NCBI GenBank assembly: GCA_903960515.1
Contig: CAJCBL010000188.1
Location: 1 to 35,301, forward strand
Direction: 5' to 3'
DNA length: 35,301 nucleotides
Source of the DNA: an uncultured Verrucomicrobiota bacterium
GTDB taxonomy: Bacteria > Verrucomicrobiota > Verrucomicrobiia > Opitutales > Opitutaceae
Shown here: positions 1-8,776 of the stretch, one piece after another
Numbering within the stretch: position 1 is the stretch's first letter
How the letters are laid out: every line of letters begins with the position of its first letter
Program-made: the position numbers and the translations under genes
Notes under the pieces: model-generated
Seen by the model: only the letters and a program-made list of their open reading frames with translations
Database searches by the model: none
What the model was told of the DNA's origin: nothing

Positions 1-27
1 CCAGGCGCGCCAAACCTCGGTAGCCGC

Positions 28-1047
28 CTACGCCAGCAGCCCGGCGTACAGGAACCAGCCGTAGGCGGCGATCATCACCGCGCCCATCAAGCGCGGCAGT
101 CGGCCCAGAGTGGCCACGAAGAGAAAGTGCACCGCAGCGGCCCCCACGATCACCAGCGCGGCGTGCTCGAAAAACCCCGGCACCGGCATCGGTTTTACCA
201 AGGCAAACAGCCCCAGGCACAGAGGAATGCAGATGTGCCCGTCGCCCACCTGGGAGCTAAAGACGATGTCGGGCCGGCGCCGCCAGCCGTAGTAGAGGGC
301 CAGCAGGCCGTTGGGCAGCACCATGAGCCACCCGCTCAACCAGCCCAGATTCTTCGCGCTGAGCAATCCCGTGGGGGTCTTCGACAGCCATGCCACCAAC
401 CAGTCGATACTCACATACAACAGCCACGCCCCCGCTCCCAGCAGCGCCAGATCGAGGGCGAGCCGCAGCGGATTGGGCGACTGCTTCTGCTGGAGGTTGT
501 GCTTGAGCACTTCGAAGACGTGGATGGCCTGCCAGAACACGAACAGGCCCACCAGCACCAGCCCGTCGCCAAAATCCAGTTTCCCATCCTGCGCCAGAGC
601 CCAGGTGGCCCCGGTGAAGAAGAACACCGCAAGTATGGTGAGCAGCAGCGAGAGGCGGTTGAGCGAGTGCTCCTGAGCCTGCACCTTGGCCTTGCCCGGA
701 GTCTTGCCTCCCTTGGGCGCGTCGCCACCGGGCATCACCCGCAGCCCCCAGACCAGCGCCGGCAAACCGATGAGCAGCGTGAGGTTGGTGGTGTTGTTGA
801 CCAATACGTTGGTAAACACGTCCTGGGCAGGGCCGCCCCGATCGATGACGATGTAAACGAAGATCAGATTCCCCAGCCCCGAGCAGAACGGCATCACTAG
901 GGTGCCCAACGCCGTACCCTGGAAACCATACTCGGTCATCGCGTTGAGCCGCCAGATTGTCAGCGCCGAGGCTAGGGCGAAGAGCCCGAGGAAGCCCAGC
1001 GGTGCCCATTCCCCCAACTGTTCGATAAACTGGATGAGATCGCTCAC
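28..1047 (-). CDS. Sodium/calcium exchanger-like membrane protein
   Basis: This is a polytopic inner-membrane protein of about 339 aa with roughly nine or ten hydrophobic segments. A stretch near the N-terminus (MPFCSGLGNLIFVYIV, then NVLVNNTTNLTLLIGLP) and another near the C-terminus (DIVFSSQVGDGHICIPL) look like the two alpha-repeats of the CaCA cation antiporter superfamily. Both are divergent, and the usual acidic ion ligand is not obvious. A hydrophilic Gly/Lys-rich loop follows the third or fourth segment. The frame stays open upstream to 1191, but that extension is Arg/Gly/Ala-rich and would overlap the hemE leader. I therefore chose the GTG at 1047, which leads straight into VSDLIQFIEQ. 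It is divergent from hemE. A divalent cation/Na+ antiport role is inferred from the fold only; the transported ion is unknown. Confidence 0.6.
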   Translation of the reverse strand: MSDLIQFIEQLGEWAPLGFLGLFALASALTIWRLNAMTEYGFQGTALGTLVMPFCSGLGNLIFVYIVIDRGGPAQDVFTNVLVNNTTNLTLLIGLPALVWGLRVMPGGDAPKGGKTPGKAKVQAQEHSLNRLSLLLTILAVFFFTGATWALAQDGKLDFGDGLVLVGLFVFWQAIHVFEVLKHNLQQKQSPNPLRLALDLALLGAGAWLLYVSIDWLVAWLSKTPTGLLSAKNLGWLSGWLMVLPNGLLALYYGWRRRPDIVFSSQVGDGHICIPLCLGLFALVKPMPVPGFFEHAALVIVGAAAVHFLFVATLGRLPRLMGAVMIAAYGWFLYAGLLA

Positions 1048-1241
1048 GGCCCACAATCTCGCCCCTGCCGCCCTCGCTTGGCAACGCCACAGTGCGCCAG
1101 CCCGCGGGGCCCCGAGCCCCTGCCTCAGGCGCAGGCCCGGAGAGGGCCGCCGGTAACCACCGCAGGGACTCCGGCCGGCCGCTGGCCCCAACTTCGGTGT
1201 TGAGGGTTGGCCGATCCGGGTTCGTTGTTCGCTGCTTCACG

Positions 1242-2267
1242 ATGACGCCCCGCCAACGCCTGCTTGCCGCCTGCCACAGCCAACCGCTCGACCGCCCCCC
1301 GCTCTGGATCATGCGCCAGGCCGGCCGCTATCTGCCTGAATACCGAGCGCTGAAGGCCAAGCACCCGTTCCTGGAGATGGTGCGCACCCCCGAGCTCGCC
1401 GCCGAGGTCACCCTGCAACCGCTTCGCCGCTTCCCCTTCGACGCGGCCATCATCTTCTCCGACATCCTCGTAATCCCTGAGGCCATGGGCCAGGGCTACC
1501 GATTCAAGGAGGAGGGCGGCATCGCGATGGATTCGCGCCTCGAGCGCTGGGAACAGGTCGAGCGGCTCAACGCCGATGCCGTGCCGGAACGCCTCAACTA
1601 CGTAGCCGAAGCCCTGCGCCTGGTCCGCCGCCAGCTCGGCGAGGAGCGCGCGCTGCTCGGGTTTTGCGGTTCACCCTGGACGCTCGCCGCCTACATGATC
1701 GAGGGCGGCGGCTCCGACGACTTCGCCCGGGCCAAGGCGATGTTCTACACCGACCGCCCCCTCTTCGAGAAACTCATGGACCGGCTGGTGCGCGCCCTCG
1801 TCTCCTATGTGCGGATGCAGATAGCCGCCGGCATCGACGCCGTCCAGATCTTCGATTCATGGGCCGGAATCCTGCCCGCCAACGAGTACGAGGCCGCCTC
1901 CCTGCGCTGGACGCGCCAGCTCATCGCCGGGCTGCCGGCCGGCTTCCCTGTGATCCTCTATGCCAAGGGTGCCGCCCCCAGCCTGGCCCCCCTGGGCGCC
2001 AGCGGCGCCACCGTGGTGGGTCTCGACTGGTCGATCGATCTTGCCACTGCGCGCCGTGCGCTGCCGGCCGGCATCGCGGTGCAGGGCAACCTCGACCCGG
2101 TGCTGCTCAGCACCACGCCAGCCGCCGTCTCCGCGGCCGCCTCACGCCTGCTCGAATCGATGCGCGGCCTGCCCGGCCACATCTTCAATCTGGGCCACGG
2201 CATCCTGCCCGAGGCGAAGATCGAGTGCGTGGAAGCGCTCTGCGCCACTGTCACCGCTTGGCGGTGA
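1242..2267 (+). CDS. hemE: Uroporphyrinogen decarboxylase
   Basis: HemE converts uroporphyrinogen III to coproporphyrinogen III by removing four acetate carboxyls, a cytoplasmic step of heme synthesis. The 341-aa product has the normal family length. Both signatures are present: PPLWIMRQAGRYLPEY at residues 19-34 and GFCGSPWTLAAYMIEG at about 140-155. The catalytic Asp is D74 (IFSDIL), the substrate Tyr is Y151 and the C-terminal His is H319 (NLGHGILPE). The ATG at 1242 gives the standard N-terminus MTPRQRLLAA; the frame is open upstream to 1092 but those residues do not look like protein. No other heme gene is adjacent. A composite repeat begins about 25 bp after the stop. The identification is secure. 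Confidence 0.97.
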   Translation: MTPRQRLLAACHSQPLDRPPLWIMRQAGRYLPEYRALKAKHPFLEMVRTPELAAEVTLQPLRRFPFDAAIIFSDILVIPEAMGQGYRFKEEGGIAMDSRLERWEQVERLNADAVPERLNYVAEALRLVRRQLGEERALLGFCGSPWTLAAYMIEGGGSDDFARAKAMFYTDRPLFEKLMDRLVRALVSYVRMQIAAGIDAVQIFDSWAGILPANEYEAASLRWTRQLIAGLPAGFPVILYAKGAAPSLAPLGASGATVVGLDWSIDLATARRALPAGIAVQGNLDPVLLSTTPAAVSAAASRLLESMRGLPGHIFNLGHGILPEAKIECVEALCATVTAWR

Positions 2268-2290
2268 TGGTCGCCAGACAGGAGGGAAGG

Positions 2291-2496
2291 CGGAGCCGTA
2301 ACCACGCAATCGTACCGCTTTGCGCTCTGGCAGTGCACGAGCTCCGGGCGCCCGCCGTAGGAGCGATGCACGCGATCTGCGCTCTGAATCGCGTGCAAGC
2401 ACGCTCCCACGACTCTCTCAAGAAACAGCGTCCTGTTTCTTCCCGTCCGGGGCGAAACCCGTTTTGCGGTGGGGACTGAATCGTTACGGCTGAGGC
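2291..2496 (+). repeat. Composite REP-doublet element, copy A
   Basis: The left end AGCCGTAACCACGCAAT and right end TCGTTACGGCTGAG are inverted versions of each other. Between them lie the conserved left arm (CGCTTTGCGCTCTGGCAGTG), the start tetranucleotide GTAG and the REP doublet with inverted copies of GCGTGC/GCACGC (2357-2410). This copy has about 65 extra bases between the doublet and its right end. That extra DNA contains a perfect 9-bp hairpin, AAGAAACAG/CTGTTTCTT, at 2420-2441, which the other copies lack. Confidence 0.8.
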
Positions 2497-2613
2497 CCTG
2501 TCGCGAATCCAAAGCCTAGATCGCTCTAAAGATCAGGCTGCGAGCGGGCGCAGGCCGCACCCTGCGGCTTCAGCCCCTACCTGATTCAGCCTTCAGCCCC
2601 GGCCCTTCATTGA

Positions 2614-2669
2614 CAGGAGAGTGCTTGCACGCGCTTGAGAGCGCCGCGCGCGAGCAAGCAACCTCCTGC
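2614..2669. repeat. Degenerate REP doublet, copy F
   Basis: This is an imperfect palindrome, GTGCTTGCACGCG opposite CGCGAGCAAGC, bounded by AGGAG and CTCCT. It matches the core of the other REP doublets here but lacks the outer conserved arms, so it is probably an old or independent copy. Confidence 0.55.
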
Positions 2670-2825
2670 TGCGGATGGGAATCCGCATGATCTTGAACGC
2701 GACTTGAAATCATCATCAAGCCGCGCGCATGGCCGGCCGGCGCCTGTGCGGGCGCACGGATTCTTGGGTCTCCCTCGTAGCGCCGAAGGCAGGCATGGCC
2801 TGCATTCAGCTCTCGGGAGCGAGTG

Positions 2826-3580
2826 CTACTTGTCGAATCTCCCGGCCTCGAAATCCCTCATCAGCTCGGCGTAGCGCCCACTGGCCTTCAACTTCGCCAC
2901 TCCTCGCTCAAAAGCCTGCGCAACCAGCTCGGCGCGCGCGGAACCTTTGCGGAAGATGGCGTAGCAGGGTTTCTCCTTCCACGGGCCAGGGTGCCTGCCT
3001 ATTAGAGCGAGCTGCGCTCCGAAAAGTTCTCCCGCAAAACCCTGGTGGCCACCTCGAAGGCACCCGGAAATACATCGATGCGTTTGGCCAGCAATTTCTT
3101 GAAGTTGAGCTGCTCGGTAGTCGCGTAGCCCAAGGTCAGGTGAACGCCCTCGGCATTGAGGTTCTCCAATTCGTCCGTGGCTGCATACCCTTGCATGCCC
3201 CCGATGCGATAGCCCTCGAGGTCCTTCAACTCGGTCCATTCGAAGGGCACATCCTTGCGGTGATAGAATACTACGGTGAGGTTCCCCAAGGCCGTTTGGG
3301 AAAAGCGGAATGTATTGAGCCGCTCTGCTGTCTTGGAAAAGGCGAGCGTGCCATCCCGCTCGCCAGCCTCCACCAGGTTGAGTGCCCGCTGCCAAGGGAA
3401 GAAATCGTAGACAACGGTGCCCCCTTCTCGGGTGAAGGACTCCGATACGATTTGCGACCACAGCCCTTAGTGAGGGAGCATTTCCGCGCAGAATGGCGGT
3501 TAATCCCCGTTGGCAAAACGAATGGTCTCACCGGCGGTGAGAATGGCCGACAGTGGACCAAGCCCCAAAATCAGCGCCAT
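2826..3580 (-). pseudogene. Periplasmic solute-binding protein (SBP family 3), decayed
   Basis: Reading the minus strand from ATG 3580 gives a short signal-like start (MALILGLGPLSAILTAGETI), then RFANGD-stop-PPFCAEMLPH-stop-GLWSQIVSESFTREGG. It continues in frame through FFPWQRALNLVEAGERDG and GGMQGYAATDELENL to RENFSERSSL. The two stops are TAA codons at 3500-3502 and 3467-3469, where family members usually carry an aromatic residue. A third stop at 3002-3004 marks a frameshift. The remaining C-terminus (WKEKPCYAIFRKGS...AELMRDFEAGRFDK) is in the neighbouring frame and ends at 2826. The restored product would be about 250 aa and resembles family 3 periplasmic binding proteins of the amino-acid/sensor type. 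It lies about 120 bp downstream of the broken kinase on the same strand, so the two probably formed one sensory unit. Three independent lesions make a sequencing error unlikely. Confidence 0.82.
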
Positions 3581-3698
3581 AAAATGGGATGCGAGATCCA
3601 CGCAGTTACGTGGGCGCAAATAGCGATGAATCAAGTTCACGGGCAAACCCATTTGAAATATGGCCGCTTTCGCGACCGGGGTTGTACCACTTTTACAC

Positions 3699-5883
3699 TC
3701 AGGAAGCCGGCGATTCGCCCGGGGCCAACGCGCGATATACGGCTTCGCTCAGCCCCTTCATGGTATAGGGCTTCAATATCAGCGCGCGAAGACCGTGAGC
3801 TGCGATGGTGGCCTGGGCCAGCGGAGCGGAAAAGCCCGTACCGAGAATCACCGGTAGGCCGGGCCGCAGCCGCAGGATTTCATCGGCCAAGTCCAGGCCG
3901 TTGAGTCCCGGCATGTGATAGTCGGTGAGCAGAGCGTCGAAGGCGTTGGGGGTGTCGCGAAACAGTTCCAGCGCTTTGCTTGCGCCCGGGCATTCGGTCA
4001 CCCGATAGCCGAAGGACTTAAGCATCCCTGCAGCCACAGCGCGGACGGCCGGTTCATCATCCACCACCAAGATATGTTGGCCGCGCCCGTGCGGGGTTGA
4101 CGTCTCGGGCCTTGAGGGCAGCACCGTACCGATCGCCTCAGGCAACAAGACCTCGAAGGAGGTTCCTTTGCCGGGCTCACTTTTGACTAGGATCTCGCCG
4201 CCAAGCTTGGTTACGATCCCGTGTGCCACAGCCAAGCCGAGGCCGCTGCCTTTGCCTGCCGTTTTGGTTGTGAAATAGGGTTCGAATATATGGCGAACAA
4301 CCTCGGGTGGCATTCCGGTGCCCGTGTCCCTGACACATATCCGGACCCAACGCCCTGCAAAAATCCCGTCGGCACCCTGAGTAAGTGAAACGGTGAGTAC
4401 ACCGCCTTGGGCCTCCATCGACTGACAGGCGTTGGTACCCAAATTGAGAAGCACCTGATGAAGCTGCGAAACATCGCCGAGTACCGGGGCGCAATTGGGG
4501 CTGATTTCGGTGCGAATCTCGATAGCCACCGAAAATGACGCACGCAATAGCCTGCAAATATCAAGCACCAGAGGCCCCAAGAATACAGGCGCCAGAGGAA
4601 CCCGCGCCCCCCTGCGGCTGATGACCAGGATCTGATTGACCAGATCGCGCGCCCGAGTGGCGGCCATGAGCAAGTCATTCATATCTTCGCGGACGGGATG
4701 CCCTTCCGCCAACTGCATCAAGGCCAACTCCGCATGACCGATGATCGGGGTCAGGATATTATTGAAATCGTGGGCGATGCCGCCGGCCAGGGTCCCGATG
4801 GCCTCCAATTTTTGCGCGTGGCGGAGTTGCTCCTCCAGCCGGGCATATTCCTCAGCGGCGCGGGTGCGCTCGCTGATGTCCTCGAGGATGCCCTCGGCAA
4901 AAAGAAAGACCCCGTCGTCGCCGAAGACGCCGCGCGCATGGATGGAGGCATGCACGGTGTCCCCACTTTTATGCCTGAGCTCAATATAGAACCCGGAGAC
5001 GGTTTTGCCCGCGCGCATCGCCCGGATGAAATCGTCCCACTGGGAGGGGACCACAGAAAGCCCCGCCAGGGCCTCCAGGGGGCGGTTCACGAGCTCTGCG
5101 GAAAATTCATAGCCAAGGGTTCGAGCCAACGCGGGATTTGCGCCTAGGAATCGCCCTTGCTCGGTAATCTGAAAGATTCCTTCAACCGCGTTCTCGACTA
5201 TGCTACGATATTTCTTCTCGGCATCGCTCAGTTTCCCCATCTGGGTTTTGATCTCGGCCCCCATTTCGACTAGCACTTCGATCAGCGGACGGAACTCTTT
5301 GATAGGGGTGTCGAGTTCGCCGTTCTGATACCGGCCGGCCCCGTAGGCGCGCACGAGGTTACCCAGAGCATTGAGTGGCTTGATCACAACGACACGAAAG
5401 ATCAGGCCGGTGGCGATCGCGAGCACCAGTACAACGACTAGCGACAGTACGATACCGGAGCCCAATATTCTCCGCTCCCCCTCTTTCACGCGGCCTTCCG
5501 AGAGCGCAATATCCACCAGGCCTACCGTCACTCCTCGGTGGACCACGGCCTTGGAGCGGCTGATACTCGGGGCCCCATTCCGCCTGTCGAAATCGAAGCA
5601 CACCACCCCAGACTGGTCGAGAATCCTTAGCCTCACCACCCGGTCATCTGGGGTGATAGGTCTGCCCGATGCGAACAATGCTTTGTTCGTCCATATTCCA
5701 GAGTGGAACGTCAAGAATACCCGCAAGCGACTCTGCATACTCATCAGCCTTGGCCTCCACCTGCCCTCTGGTGGCGCGTGCGACATAAAAATAGCTCAGC
5801 AGTACGGTGACCAGCGAGACCGCCGCCACGGTCAATATAAGCGTGAGAGTGAGCCTGCGGGCGATGGATTGTTGTCCTTGCAT
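3699..5883 (-). pseudogene. Hybrid sensor histidine kinase split by a frameshift
   Basis: The N-terminal part (5883 to 5644) reads MQGQQSIARRLTLTLIL, one membrane segment, then an extracytoplasmic stretch ending VPLWNMDEQSIVRIGQTYHPR-stop. The rest (about 5655 to 3699) resumes in another frame at TPDDRVVRLRILDQSG. It continues with a second membrane segment (IVLSLVVVLVLAIATGLIF), a HAMP linker, a PAS domain (KYRSIVENAVEGIFQI), a HisKA box GGIAHDFNN (His codon 4770-4772) and an HATPase domain with DTGTGMP and GKGSGLGLAVAHG. The C-terminal receiver has its phosphoacceptor Asp in LLTDYHMPG (codon 3921-3923). Dropping one base from the TATCACCCC run near 5650-5656 restores a protein of about 730 aa. 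All catalytic motifs are intact, so this is either a recent mutation or a base-call error. It is adjacent to the decayed solute-binding gene. Confidence 0.85.
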
Positions 5884-6616
5884 TCGTGCCGAGAAATTGG
5901 AAGCCAAACACGACTCAACTGCGCTTTTCTCGATCGCAAAAGCCAGCCAATGATTTCGCTAGGCGGTGGTGAACTTCGAGTGGAGGCGGAAACCGATTTG
6001 GGCCGCAGGGGGGCTAACGGCCGGTGGAAGAATTCGAGTGTTGGCGAGCGGGAGGAAGAAGTCAGAAGGGGGAAGGCACAAAGCAAGACGCTGCTGGAAA
6101 ACGGGGAAAAGCAAAGGTGGATCTGGATCGCAAACGCTCGACGGTCGAGGGTTCCCGGCTGCGGACACTGAAGAGCCGGGAAGAGCATGTCAATTTCCCG
6201 AACAGAGCTGGTCGCCCGGGCTGTACCCAAGCGCTCGCGCACCTTCGGGAGGAGCGAGGCCATATAACCAGAAGCCGAACACGCCGGTTGGTGTTCCCAC
6301 TGTGCGATGAGTGTTTCCCGGCGGCCACAGCCTTGCGCATGGCGGATACAGCAGGTCAATTCCCCGAGTGCGGGCCAAGGCGGCGCAGGCGGGGCAAACA
6401 GCCCGTGGCCGAGGCCGCGGTGGTCCCGGAGCGGCTAACCTGCGTTAACCGCTGCCTCATCTTGGAAGCCGATCGGGCTCAATCGTAACCATTCATTCGC
6501 AGGAGGGCGCTGGCACGCGATTCAGAGCGCAGACCGCGTGCAAGCATGCATCTACGACGGACCCCGGAGTTCGTGCACTGCCAGAGCGAAAAACGGTACT
6601 ACGGCATGGGTACGGC
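5884..6616. other. Intergenic region, no gene seen
   Basis: Overlapping frames here look like noncoding GC-rich DNA. On the minus strand two stretches (around 6140-6205 and 6310-6375) share a weak direct similarity: GAAATTGACATGCTCTTCC against GAATTGACCTGCTGTATCC, each followed by CCGGGAA. The right end is composite repeat copy B. Confidence 0.6.
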
Positions 6617-6620
6617 TTAG
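6473..6620 (-). repeat. Composite REP-doublet element, copy B
   Basis: This copy is inverted relative to A. Its right arm (CGTAACCATTCATTCG, plus-strand reading) comes first, followed by the REP doublet (6500-6565), the arm GTGCACTGCCAGAGCG and the end GGGTACGGCTTA. The last three bases, TTA at 6617-6619, are the TAA stop codon of the methyltransferase gene on the minus strand, so the element begins exactly at the end of that gene. Confidence 0.8.
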
Positions 6621-7789
6621 TCCACCCGCAGGATGTAGCCGCGCAGGTATTCGCTTTCCGGCATCGTCAACAGCACGGGATGATCCGGGGGCTGGTGACA
6701 GAACTCCAGCACCTGCACCTTGCGCTTGGCGTCATGTGCGGCCTCCGCCACCACCTCGCGGAACACCTCAGCGGTGACGTGGTGCGAGCAGCTGTAGGTG
6801 GCCAGCACGCCGCCGGGGGTGAGGCGCTTCATCGCGCGCAGATTGATCTCCTTGTAACCACGCAAAGCATTCTCCAGCGCGCTCTTGGAGCGGGCGAAGG
6901 GCGGCGGATCGAGCACGATGAGATCCCAGTCCTCGGTCTCCTCACGGGCCGCAAGATGGTCGAACACGTTTACCACCGTGAACTCGGCGGCTACGCCGTT
7001 GTGCTCGGCATTGCGGCGCGCCAGAGCCACCGCCTCATCCGAACTGTCGAGACCAAGCACGCGCTTGGCCCCCGCCTTGGCGGCGTGCAGGCCGAAACTG
7101 CCCTGGTTGCAGAAGCAGTCGAGCACGCGCCGCCCCGCCGCATAGCGGGCCACCTTCGAGTGCTCACGAGTCTGGTCGAGGTAGAAACCGGTCTTCTGTC
7201 CTCCTTGCAGATCCAGCCAGTATTCGAGCCCGCCGATATTCACCCAGCGCGGCTCGAAGGGCCGGCCCGAAAGCGTGCGCACCTCGGAGGGCAAGCCTTC
7301 CAGGCGGCGGATCGGGGCGTCGTTGCGCAAGATGATCTCCGCCGGCGCCAGCAACTCGCTCAGGGCGGCCAGCACCGCCTCCAACTGGCGCTCCAGCGCC
7401 AGCGTCTGTGTCTGAACTACCAGCACATCGCCGAACTGGTCGACAACCAGACCGGGCAGGTCATCGGACTCGCTCCACACCAGCCGGCGAGTGGTGGACG
7501 GGGCCACGTTGGGCTCGGAGCGGCGAGCGATGGCGCGCTGCAACGCCCCACGGATGAACACCGCATCGAAGGCGGCATGGTCGCGGCTGAACCGGCGCCA
7601 GGCGATCTGGGAGCGGCTATTGTAGATGCCGCTGCCCAGGAAACGCCCGCGCGCGTCGCGACATTCCACCGCCGTACCGTCGTATTCCTCCGACACAAGC
7701 GCCTCCAACTCGTTGCCGAAGATCCACGGGTGTCCGTGCAGGGCGCGGGCGGCGGCATTGTGCTTCAAACGAAGGGCGGGCTGGTTCAT
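6617..7789 (-). CDS. rlmI: Class I SAM-dependent rRNA methyltransferase, RlmI-like
   Basis: This is a 390-aa cytosolic enzyme matching the RlmI family, which methylates C5 of a 23S rRNA cytosine (C1962 in E. coli). An N-terminal PUA-type RNA-binding domain (about 1-80, including GHPWIFGNELE and GSGIYNSRSQIAWR) precedes the central EEHAD-like region (WSESDDLPGLVVDQFG). The Rossmann methyltransferase domain follows, with motif I (VLDCFCNQGSFGLHAA), the catalytic DPPPFARSK and YSCSHHV. The ATG at 7789 fits the family start (MNQPALRLKHN); the longer frame to 7873 runs through a transcription terminator and is rejected. The TAA stop is shared with a repeat end. The family is certain; the exact target nucleotide is transferred from E. 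coli. Confidence 0.92.
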   Translation of the reverse strand: MNQPALRLKHNAAARALHGHPWIFGNELEALVSEEYDGTAVECRDARGRFLGSGIYNSRSQIAWRRFSRDHAAFDAVFIRGALQRAIARRSEPNVAPSTTRRLVWSESDDLPGLVVDQFGDVLVVQTQTLALERQLEAVLAALSELLAPAEIILRNDAPIRRLEGLPSEVRTLSGRPFEPRWVNIGGLEYWLDLQGGQKTGFYLDQTREHSKVARYAAGRRVLDCFCNQGSFGLHAAKAGAKRVLGLDSSDEAVALARRNAEHNGVAAEFTVVNVFDHLAAREETEDWDLIVLDPPPFARSKSALENALRGYKEINLRAMKRLTPGGVLATYSCSHHVTAEVFREVVAEAAHDAKRKVQVLEFCHQPPDHPVLLTMPESEYLRGYILRVD

Positions 7790-7837
7790 GGCCCCGACTG
7801 TCGCCGCGCGCCACCCTGCGGGTAAACAAAAAAGCTC

Positions 7838-7867
7838 CCGGCCTTGTGGCCGGGAGCTAACCCCTAA
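7838..7867 (-). terminator. Intrinsic terminator after the small membrane protein gene
   Basis: A perfect 10-bp stem, GCTCCCGGCC, a TTGT loop and GGCCGGGAGC are flanked on the plus strand by AAAAAA. Read on the minus strand, the hairpin is followed by six T. It would stop transcription of the 56-aa gene before the methyltransferase gene. Confidence 0.9.
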
Positions 7868-7888
7868 ACACAAACCCCTTGAAATTGA

Positions 7889-8059
7889 TCAGGCCGTGCG
7901 GGCCAGCGCGCCAAGTGCCTCGTGCGTTTCGGAGGGCTGGGCGATCACCATGAAACCGCGGCTATTCTCGACAGCCACCGGTGCCCGCCGCACGGCGAGC
8001 AACATGGCGAACAGACCAGCAACGTGAACCAGGGCGACGACGGTGAAGAAGAGGGTCAT
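7889..8059 (-). CDS. Small single-pass membrane protein, unknown function
   Basis: The product is 56 aa, MTLFFTVVALVHVAGLFAML followed by LAVRRAPVAVENSRGFMVIA and a short tail. It has one strongly hydrophobic N-terminal segment and a basic stretch after it, so it is predicted to sit in the membrane with a short cytoplasmic tail. No family is recognised. Support for a real gene is indirect: an intrinsic terminator lies 20-50 bp past the stop on the same strand, and the peptide ends cleanly before it. The frame is open far upstream, to 8572, but that part crosses a heptad repeat tract and is not protein-like. A clear ribosome binding site is absent; AGGAAA lies about 20 bp upstream. Confidence 0.5.
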   Translation of the reverse strand: MTLFFTVVALVHVAGLFAMLLAVRRAPVAVENSRGFMVIAQPSETHEALGALARTA

Positions 8060-8776
8060 TGGGGTGGGGAGAAAAGGGTTTCCTGTTGTGCCCACTGAAT
8101 CGGCCATCTTTACAAGCACTTGAAGAAAACTTTGTAGGGTGGGTTCCCCAATTTGTTTCCGGGAGCAAACCACCGGTTCTCCCGGGCGAACCCGGCCCCG
8201 GGCCACCGGGCAGCCGCCCGAAAGGTTCGCGAAATGTTTCAAAAGCAGCCGGCCGAGCTGTGGCATGGAGCCCGTATGCGTAGTGCCGGCACCAGCGCCC
8301 CACCCTGGGAGGTGCAGGGGTGCCCACAGAAAGGCTGAATGCTGAATACTGAAAGCCGAAACCGGAAAGCGGCGACAGGAAAGGCTGAACCGCCCGCGTG
8401 GAGACAGTGCGGGCACAGGTTCCGGCCATTCAGCACAACCTCCCGGATACGGCCGCCCGGAGCCCGGGCCCTGGCGGGAGCCGGCGCGAGGCTCGCGCCC
8501 TGGAGCGCCGCCCCAGCGCAAGCACATTCCGGCCACGGTTGCCGGGCCGGGCGGCGGGCCAAGGTCGCACACCCGCCCGGGCTAGTGCCCGGGGCCGCGG
8601 AGGCGGACAGGTTTGCCCAGCCCCCGAATCGCAGAGTGCCCACCTTCCGGTCACCGAGAACCTCCCCATGCGCAGATCCACGCCGGGGCTGGCCCCCACC
8701 CGTAATGAGAAAATAGTTCACCGCCCGCCCCACCCTAGGTCGGCCAATGTCCGAGGGCATCCGCTAAAGTGGGCGC
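8060..8776. other. Intergenic region with heptad repeat tract
   Basis: No convincing gene is seen in these 717 bp. The region is very GC-rich with many long chance frames on both strands. It contains eight tandem degenerate heptads (8334-8389) and several short GC palindromes around 8170-8220. It probably holds the divergent promoters of the 56-aa gene and the 169-aa gene. Confidence 0.6.
8334..8389 (+). repeat. Tandem heptad repeat, GCTGAAA type
   Basis: Eight consecutive 7-base units occur: GCTGAAT, GCTGAAT, ACTGAAA, GCCGAAA, CCGGAAA, GCGGCGA, CAGGAAA, GGCTGAA. The same unit, on either strand, appears at 14312-14346 and 18465-18522. Confidence 0.75.

Larger units (their letters stand above)
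2268..2825. other. Intergenic region with two repeat copies
   Basis: No gene is seen here. The stretch holds a composite REP-doublet element (2291-2496), a degenerate REP doublet (2614-2669) and a short pair of CTTCAGC-type heptads near 2583-2600. All open frames are short and have no recognisable protein character. Confidence 0.7.

Noticed and set aside
127-900. Long plus-strand frame opposite the exchanger-like gene (257 aa)
   Set aside because: Gln/His/Arg-rich composition with no domain; it is the antisense shadow of a clear membrane protein.
6140-6375. Two similar stretches on the minus strand as a duplicated gene fragment
   Set aside because: Similarity is limited to about 60 bp with many mismatches and no consistent frame; too weak to call.
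7790-7873. Upstream start for the RlmI-like gene at 7873
   Set aside because: The extension would translate through the intrinsic terminator at 7838-7867 and is not conserved-looking.
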